NCBI GenBank assembly: GCA_024224155.1
Contig: JAAENP010000005.1
Location: forward strand, 1-64,000
Length of the DNA stretch: 64,000 bases
Direction: 5' to 3'
Source of the DNA: a bacterium
GTDB lineage: Bacteria > Acidobacteriota > Thermoanaerobaculia > Multivoradales > JAHEKO01
Made by a program: the position numbers and the translations under genes. The notes below the pieces were generated by a model. It was not told where the DNA came from, did not search any database, and worked only from the letters and a program-made list of their open reading frames with translations. Of the stretch, positions 60,751 through 64,000 are shown piece after piece; position 1 is the stretch's first letter, and each line of letters opens with the position of its first letter.

Positions 60751-62364
60751 ATGACGACCAACGCCCGCCCGAGCCGCGGAGAGAAGCCCTTACCCCAGAT
60801 GAGCCAGAACTGGAGCGCGCACCGCGCCGAAGAACGCCCGGTCGAGCGCTTCTCGCCCCACGGGCGCTACAGTCTCGCGCTGGCGTACGCCAACAGCTAC
60901 CACCTGGGCATGTCGTCGCTGGCCCTCCAGCGCCTCTATACCCTGATTCACCGGGCAGAGGACTGGTCTTGCGAGCGCTTCTTCGCCGACGGCTCGGGGG
61001 AGCCGAGGTCGGTGGAGCTCGACACGCCGCTTTCGGCGTTCGGTGCGATCGCGTTCTCGGTCTCCTTCGAGGGCGACTACGTTCACCTGTTGCAGATGCT
61101 CGATCGCTCAGGGATCCCCCTGCGCCGCAGCCGGCGGAGAGCCGATGACCCCGTGATCATCGTCGGCGGAGCGTGCGCATCGATCAATCCCCTGCCGCTG
61201 GCCGAGTTCGTGGATGTTTTCGCCCTCGGCGCCGCTGAGAATCTTCTGCCCGAGCTCCTGCCGGCACTGGAGGAAGAGAGCCGCCAGGCGGTGCTCGAGC
61301 GGCTTGCCGGCAAGCCGGGATTCTTCATCCCCGAGCTCCACCATCCGGAAGCCACTCGAGATCGGGGCCCGGCGTTTCAAAAACTGGCCAAACTCGAGTT
61401 GAGCGCCGAGCAGATGCTCGAGCCGGGCCACCTGCCGACCACCGCGATTGTCACACCGCACACCGAGTTCGCCAACAAGTTTCTGCTCGAGATGTCTCGA
61501 GGCTGTCCCGAGAAGTGCATGTACTGCTGGGCGACCTTCGGCATGGGCCGCTTCCGCTGGCACCCGACCGAGTTCATTCTCGGAGCGCTCGCGGGGGCGC
61601 GGCCGGTCACCGACCAGCTCGGGTTCGTGGCCACTGCCGTCGGCGATCATCCGGAGCTCGAAAGGATTCTCCTGAGCGCCAACGAGCTCGGTTTTCGCAC
61701 TTCGGTCTCCTCGGTTCGGATTCCGGCCGTGAACGAGAGCGTCCTCGCGGCCCTGGCCGCATCGGGCGATCGTTCGATCACCTTGGCCCCAGAGACCGGT
61801 AGCGACGAGCTGCGGATCAAGCTCAACAAGCCGGTGCCAAACAGGATGCTGCTTGACAAGGTCAGGCTGATCTTTCGCGCCGGATTCACCCAGCTCAAGC
61901 TCTATTTCATCGTCGGCCTTCCGGGTGAGACCGACAGCGACGTGGACGCGATTCTGGCGATCGCCAGACGATGCCGCGAGATCATGCTTGAAGAGTTGGC
62001 CCCATCGGGAGTCATCGGCAATATCCATCTCGGTGTCAACATCTTGATTCCCAAGCCGTATACCGGCTACCAGCGCGACACCGTCGAGGATCCCGCGGTT
62101 CTCAAACGCAAGCTCGGGGTTCTGAGGACCGGCGCGCGCAAGATCCCGAACGTCTCGATGACCACCATGCCGGTGCGCGAAGCCGTTTGGCAGGCCTACA
62201 TCACCAAGGCCGGTTCCGACGCCGCCGATGTCCTGGAGCGAGCCGCCGAGGGCGCCGGTGCGGCCTCCCTGTTGCGCGAGTTTAGGCGGCGAATAGAACC
62301 CGTGGTATTCGAGCGCAGTCCGAGTGGCGAACGGCTTCGATGGCACTTCCTACGCGCCGGCTGA
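60751..62364 (+). CDS. Radical SAM protein with N-terminal B12-binding-like domain
   Basis: 537 residues from an ATG behind GCGGGGGG; an ATG 81 bp upstream is possible but lacks a ribosome site. Residues about 20-200 form a Rossmann-like domain (AYANSYHLGMSSLALQRLY, PVIIVGGACASINPLPLA) resembling the B12-binding part of TIGR03960-type proteins without DxHxxG. The radical SAM cluster motif is CPEKCMYC in SRGCPEKCMYCW, then TLAPETGSDELR and KLYFIVGLPGETD. Substrate unknown. It diverges from the arsenic-type cluster, so shared regulation is possible. Confidence 0.8.
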   Translation: MTTNARPSRGEKPLPQMSQNWSAHRAEERPVERFSPHGRYSLALAYANSYHLGMSSLALQRLYTLIHRAEDWSCERFFADGSGEPRSVELDTPLSAFGAIAFSVSFEGDYVHLLQMLDRSGIPLRRSRRRADDPVIIVGGACASINPLPLAEFVDVFALGAAENLLPELLPALEEESRQAVLERLAGKPGFFIPELHHPEATRDRGPAFQKLAKLELSAEQMLEPGHLPTTAIVTPHTEFANKFLLEMSRGCPEKCMYCWATFGMGRFRWHPTEFILGALAGARPVTDQLGFVATAVGDHPELERILLSANELGFRTSVSSVRIPAVNESVLAALAASGDRSITLAPETGSDELRIKLNKPVPNRMLLDKVRLIFRAGFTQLKLYFIVGLPGETDSDVDAILAIARRCREIMLEELAPSGVIGNIHLGVNILIPKPYTGYQRDTVEDPAVLKRKLGVLRTGARKIPNVSMTTMPVREAVWQAYITKAGSDAADVLERAAEGAGAASLLREFRRRIEPVVFERSPSGERLRWHFLRAG

Positions 62365-62396
62365 GTGAACGCGGGCAGCGGGAGACGGATCAGGGA

Positions 62397-62645
62397 TCAG
62401 TCGCGGGGCGTGATGTCCTTCTCGGGGGGTTTCTCGACTTCCGGGACGGCTGTCTTGTCCTTCAGATTGGCGAGGAGAAGAGTCGCGGCGGCGAGGAGGA
62501 TCTCGTCCAGGAAGGGAATCAGGTCCGGAATCAGGAAGTCGACAAAGAAGAGGGCGGCGGTGAAGGTGAAGAGCTGAGGGAACCGCAGGCGCGAAACCCA
62601 GCGGGTGAAGATCGTCTGCCCGACCTGTTTGGACGTCGTCGACAT
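62397..62645 (-). CDS. DUF6116-like small membrane protein
   Basis: 82 residues from the ATG giving MSTTSKQVGQ; an ATG three codons upstream is possible. TAAGAT lies 7 nt before the chosen ATG, consistent with a leaderless transcript. RLRFPQLFTFTAALFFVDFLIPDLIPFLDEILLAAATLLLANL contains two hydrophobic helices and resembles the DUF6116 group, small proteins with a conserved LIPDxIPFxDEIL core. Function unknown. It converges on the radical SAM gene. Confidence 0.72.
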   Translation of the reverse strand: MSTTSKQVGQTIFTRWVSRLRFPQLFTFTAALFFVDFLIPDLIPFLDEILLAAATLLLANLKDKTAVPEVEKPPEKDITPRD

Positions 62646-62692
62646 GATGGTCATCTTAGCGAACTTGCGTGGATTCGCCTTACCGAGACCGG

Positions 62693-63598
62693 CTAGAGGC
62701 GCCGCTCTTCGAGCTCTTCGAGCGTTCGGGGCCAGTCGTCCTTGAGGAGCTTGGACAAGACCCGATCGGCCAGAATCTTGCCCCCGGTCTGGCAGGAGGC
62801 GCAGTAGTTGGCCTCGTTGGATGCGTAGACGATGCGCTGCACGGGCGAGCCACAGGCCGGGCAGGGCTCCCTGTGTTTGCCGTGAACCGCCATTTCGGGG
62901 CGGAAGGCGGTGACCTTGGCGGGGAAGCCGTCCCGATTGCGTCTAGCTTCCTCGGTCAGCCGGGCGGTCCACTCGTTCAGAACGGCTCGAGTGGCCTCGA
63001 ACAGGCGCGCGACCTCGTCCTCGCCGAGGTCGCGCGTTCGCTTGAACGGCGACAGGCACGCCCGATGGAGAATCTCGTCCGAGTAGGCGTTGCCTATCCC
63101 TGCCAGGATCCGGGGATCGGTGAGCGCGCGTTTGAGCGTGTGGCTCCTCGAGCGCACGGCCGAGGCGAAGGTCTCGAGGTCGGTGTCCAACACCTCGAGC
63201 CCGCCGGGGTCGTGCTCGGCGAGGGCCTCTTCGCCGGCGACGGCATAGAGGGATGCGCGCTTCTTCGATCCCGCCTCGGTCAGAACGAGGGTTCCGGGAT
63301 CGAAGTCGAAAGCCGCGAGTCCCACTCGGCCGGGGATCTTCGCGCCGGGTGCTTTCCAGTGCAGCCGGCCTGCGATCATCAGATGGAGGACCAGAAAGAG
63401 GTCGTCTTCCAGGGCGAGGACGACTCGCTTTCCCAGACGGGTGACCCCGAGAACCGAACGCCCGGCGGTTTTCGACAGCGGTGGCTCCACCGACCGCAGA
63501 AGAAACGGGCTGGACAAACGCACACCCCGGAGTCGCGAGCCGGCTACCAGGGAGCGCAGCGCCCCCAGGTAGCTCTCAATATCCGGGAGCTCGGGCAT
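62693..63598 (-). CDS. Fpg/Nei family DNA glycosylase
   Basis: 301 residues. MPELPDIE gives the catalytic Pro2 and Glu3; LHLMIAGRLHW, the helix-two-turn-helix GIGNAYSDEILHRACLSP and a C-terminal zinc finger with two Cys pairs (CPACGSPV and CASCQT) complete the family. It excises oxidised bases by bifunctional glycosylase/AP-lyase action. The Asp in PELPD in place of Glu (PELPE) and the loop lengths make Fpg and Nei hard to separate. Its ATG is 4 nt after the stop of the lipid kinase. Confidence 0.9.
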   Translation of the reverse strand: MPELPDIESYLGALRSLVAGSRLRGVRLSSPFLLRSVEPPLSKTAGRSVLGVTRLGKRVVLALEDDLFLVLHLMIAGRLHWKAPGAKIPGRVGLAAFDFDPGTLVLTEAGSKKRASLYAVAGEEALAEHDPGGLEVLDTDLETFASAVRSRSHTLKRALTDPRILAGIGNAYSDEILHRACLSPFKRTRDLGEDEVARLFEATRAVLNEWTARLTEEARRNRDGFPAKVTAFRPEMAVHGKHREPCPACGSPVQRIVYASNEANYCASCQTGGKILADRVLSKLLKDDWPRTLEELEERRL

Positions 63599-63602
63599 CG
63601 TC

Positions 63603-64000
63603 TCAAGCGGCCGGAAGGAGCAGGCGTAGCGTGTCTTGCGCGAGTGATACTACGAGCGGCCGACCCGGCTCCCGAGCCAGGACGTCGCCGTCGATCTGGA
63701 AGGGAACCTCCGGCCCGGCTTTGAGTTTCACCTGCCGGGTCGGTTCGAGTGCGCTCTCGCGGAGCCTCAAATGGCGACCGAGGAGAAGGGAGAGGGCGAA
63801 CCTTACCGCGCCTCCGCGTCCTCTTCCCGAAAAGAGAAAGAGCTGCAGCTTCCCGTCATCGGCGCGAGGCGTCAGCTTGAAGGGCCCGCCGTAACGAAGG
63901 ATGTTCGAAGCGACAGCCAGGGTTACGCGGTGAGTTCGGGATTGCGACTCGACCTCGAAGACCGGGAACGGATACCTGACGAGCGAGCGCAGAATCGCCG
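63603..64000 (-). CDS. C-terminal part of a diacylglycerol kinase-like lipid kinase (partial)
   Basis: The frame runs from the right window edge leftward to a TGA at 63603-63605, giving the last 131 residues. AVASNILRYGGPFKLTPRADDGKLQLFLF and VPFQIDGDVLA match the C-terminal beta-domain of DagK/YegS/BmrU-like kinases (the xQxDGD motif). The catalytic N-terminal part is outside the window. It lies just upstream of the glycosylase in one operon. Confidence 0.75.
   Translation of the reverse strand, partial: AILRSLVRYPFPVFEVESQSRTHRVTLAVASNILRYGGPFKLTPRADDGKLQLFLFSGRGRGGAVRFALSLLLGRHLRLRESALEPTRQVKLKAGPEVPFQIDGDVLAREPGRPLVVSLAQDTLRLLLPAA

Overview
The window is a high-GC (roughly 60-65% by eye) bacterial chromosome segment that carries the replication origin region. 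Gene content and order (rpmH-rnpA-yidD-yidC-jag next to rsmG-parA-parB-bactofilin, and dnaA-dnaN-recF-gyrB-gyrA), two tandem signal peptidases, a DUF885 peptidase, a sortilin-type propeller protein and a tmRNA tag ending in ALAA suggest an acidobacterium-like lineage (possibly Thermoanaerobaculia). That placement is inference; no 16S gene is present.

Layout. 1-18.4 kb: mostly metabolic and housekeeping genes: tmRNA, DUF885 peptidase, sppA, a diheme cytochrome c gene broken by an amber codon inside its second heme motif, an M3 peptidase, a dCMP-deaminase-like enzyme, mtnA, a Cys/Met-metabolism PLP enzyme, cutA, a GspH-type pseudopilin and a ComEA-like protein, two lepB genes, pyrD-pyrF, and a membrane-anchored alkaline-phosphatase-fold protein that has lost metal ligands. 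18.4-25.0 kb: the leftward bactofilin/parB/parA/rsmG group and the leftward rpmH-rnpA-yidD-yidC-jag operon. Between them sit two 29-bp parS-like repeats and a small LAGLIDADG-like gene on the opposite strand. 25.0-32.4 kb: a surface-polysaccharide block (GDP-fucose synthase-like, two methyltransferases, a methyltransferase-remnant/GT2 fusion, a large membrane protein). It begins beside a tRNA 3'-end-like remnant and ends at two tRNA-Ser genes. 32.6-39.1 kb: tadA, SRP RNA, dnaX-ybaB-recR, a small zincin, a P-loop ATPase, a tandem cyclic-nucleotide-binding protein and mutY. 39.1-48.6 kb: the origin with DnaA boxes, a DnaA-trio-like tract, dnaA, dnaN, recF (no usual start codon), gyrB and gyrA. 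48.6-55.5 kb: CPBP protease, M20 peptidase, CYTH protein, sugar-nucleotide transferase, HAD phosphatase and a large secreted Asp-box propeller in one overlapping series. 55.5-60.6 kb: a leftward five-gene cluster (DUF2064 transferase, ArsM-like methyltransferase with all three arsenic-binding cysteines, radical SAM protein, divergent metallophosphoesterase, flavoprotein) that looks like an organoarsenical (arsenosugar-type) biosynthesis operon. 60.7-64 kb: a second radical SAM protein, a DUF6116 protein, an Fpg/Nei glycosylase and the end of a lipid kinase.

Recurring regulatory signals: several genes (mtnA, rsmG, lepB1) have a TAGAAT-like -10 box exactly 6 nt before the start codon, which suggests leaderless transcripts. 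No CRISPR array, complete insertion sequence or prophage was seen.
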